Assembly: GCA_041399155.1 (NCBI GenBank)
Contig: JAWKTI010000002.1
Location: 434,001 to 498,000 of the forward strand
DNA: 64,000 nucleotides
Direction: 5' to 3'
Source of the DNA: Zavarzinella sp.
GTDB lineage: Bacteria > Planctomycetota > Planctomycetia > Gemmatales > Gemmataceae
The notes under the pieces are model-generated. The model saw only the letters and a list, made by a program, of their open reading frames with translations, was not told where the DNA came from and made no database searches. Positions 63,713 to 64,000 of the stretch are shown piece after piece. The position numbers were made by a program, and so were the translations under genes. The first letter of the stretch is position 1. The number at the start of each line of letters is the position of its first letter.

Positions 63713-64000
63713 CGGTACTTCCTCTTCGATGCACCCCACGTTGGGGAGATTTGTGCTGAGTATGATCGACGACACTGAAAAAATCACGCAGAAAATGATG
63801 CCAGTCGATTTTTTTCAGCACAGGCAATATTTTCTGCTGCCAGTGGCTGGCGTTTGTAAACGTAAACAGAATCTGGCAAGAGATCTTCGTTATCATCTGC
63901 CCGCATCGAATCGGAAACGGCCATCACATGCTGATGGATAATAAGATGGATGTTAGCCAGTGGCTGTAAACTGTTAAAACTCAGGTCATGCAACGATTAG
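63713..64000. other. right-edge region, no supported gene
   Basis: A 69-codon minus-strand frame (63784-63993) has weak coding character (DDNEDLLPDSVYVYKRQPL). It may be a small gene or part of one that begins outside; not supported. Confidence 0.3.

Noticed and set aside
63784..63993. 69-codon minus-strand frame at the right edge
   Set aside because: Weak coding character only and no ribosome site; kept as uncertain spacer.

Overview
The window looks like a chromosomal segment of a planctomycete, probably of the Gemmata/Zavarzinella type. The evidence is the density of families typical of that phylum: two DUF1549/DUF1553 proteins with CxxCH motifs, DUF1501 and DUF1552 proteins, a PVC-type heme-binding propeller protein, a sortilin-like propeller with PDZ domains, an FHA/kinase-like protein and a PknB-like kinase. 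The assignment rests on gene content alone; there is no rRNA here and only one tRNA (Leu-CAA).

Region by region. (a) 1-3189: most of a Roco-family GTPase (LRR-Roc-COR) that runs off the left edge, followed upstream by a secreted alpha/beta hydrolase. (b) 3986-9572: a decayed 5.4-kb island bracketed by 112-bp direct repeats of the 3' end of the gene at 9462-11045. It holds two related Hint (pretoxin) modules. One is cut short by a stop codon. The other is frameshifted but still followed by a deaminase-like toxin tail and a WD40-like partner gene, itself broken by a nonsense codon and by an intact ISKra4-like element with a 9-bp target duplication. (c) 9462-15990: PPC-domain protein with DUF1552 protein, a DsbD-N-like protein with a thioredoxin/NHL protein, and mnmA. 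(d) 16.0-18.6 kb: gene-poor, AT-richer, with palindromic repeats and coding remnants. (e) 18.6-32.2 kb: dienelactone hydrolase, PSP1 protein, Minf_1886-like protein, fmt, FHA-pseudokinase, a frameshifted PVC-type cytochrome gene, a sialate-esterase-like protein, tRNA-Leu, a large DUF1549/1553 protein and a Ser/Thr kinase.

(f) 32.3-37.1 kb: an ABC-F ATPase, then a second Hint zone: a remnant, a truncated Hint ORF, and one apparently intact Hint-toxin gene with a candidate immunity gene. (g) 37.1-49.4 kb: DUF1549/1553 - DUF1501 - WD40 operon, the sortilin/PDZ protein, a deoxyhypusine-synthase-like protein, a nucleoside-type MFS transporter and an OYE-like oxidoreductase. (h) 49.4-55.0 kb: kpsF/kdsD-type isomerase, kdsC-type phosphatase, a giant LptC/OstA-like protein and a membrane protein, together an LPS (Kdo and transport) operon. 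(i) 55.0-64 kb: CBM9-like protein, nadA, secreted unknowns, an unannotated 27-residue very basic (ribosomal-type) gene, acyltransferase 3, a cysteine-rich secreted protein, an acyltransferase/AMP-ligase fusion and an amidohydrolase.

The part most likely to hold something new is the pair of Hint zones: one intact toxin/immunity pair with no toxin family I recognise (35200-37108), and one decayed deaminase module where toxin and neighbour appear to have lost function together, in an island that seems to have entered at the 3' end of a gene without a visible integrase.
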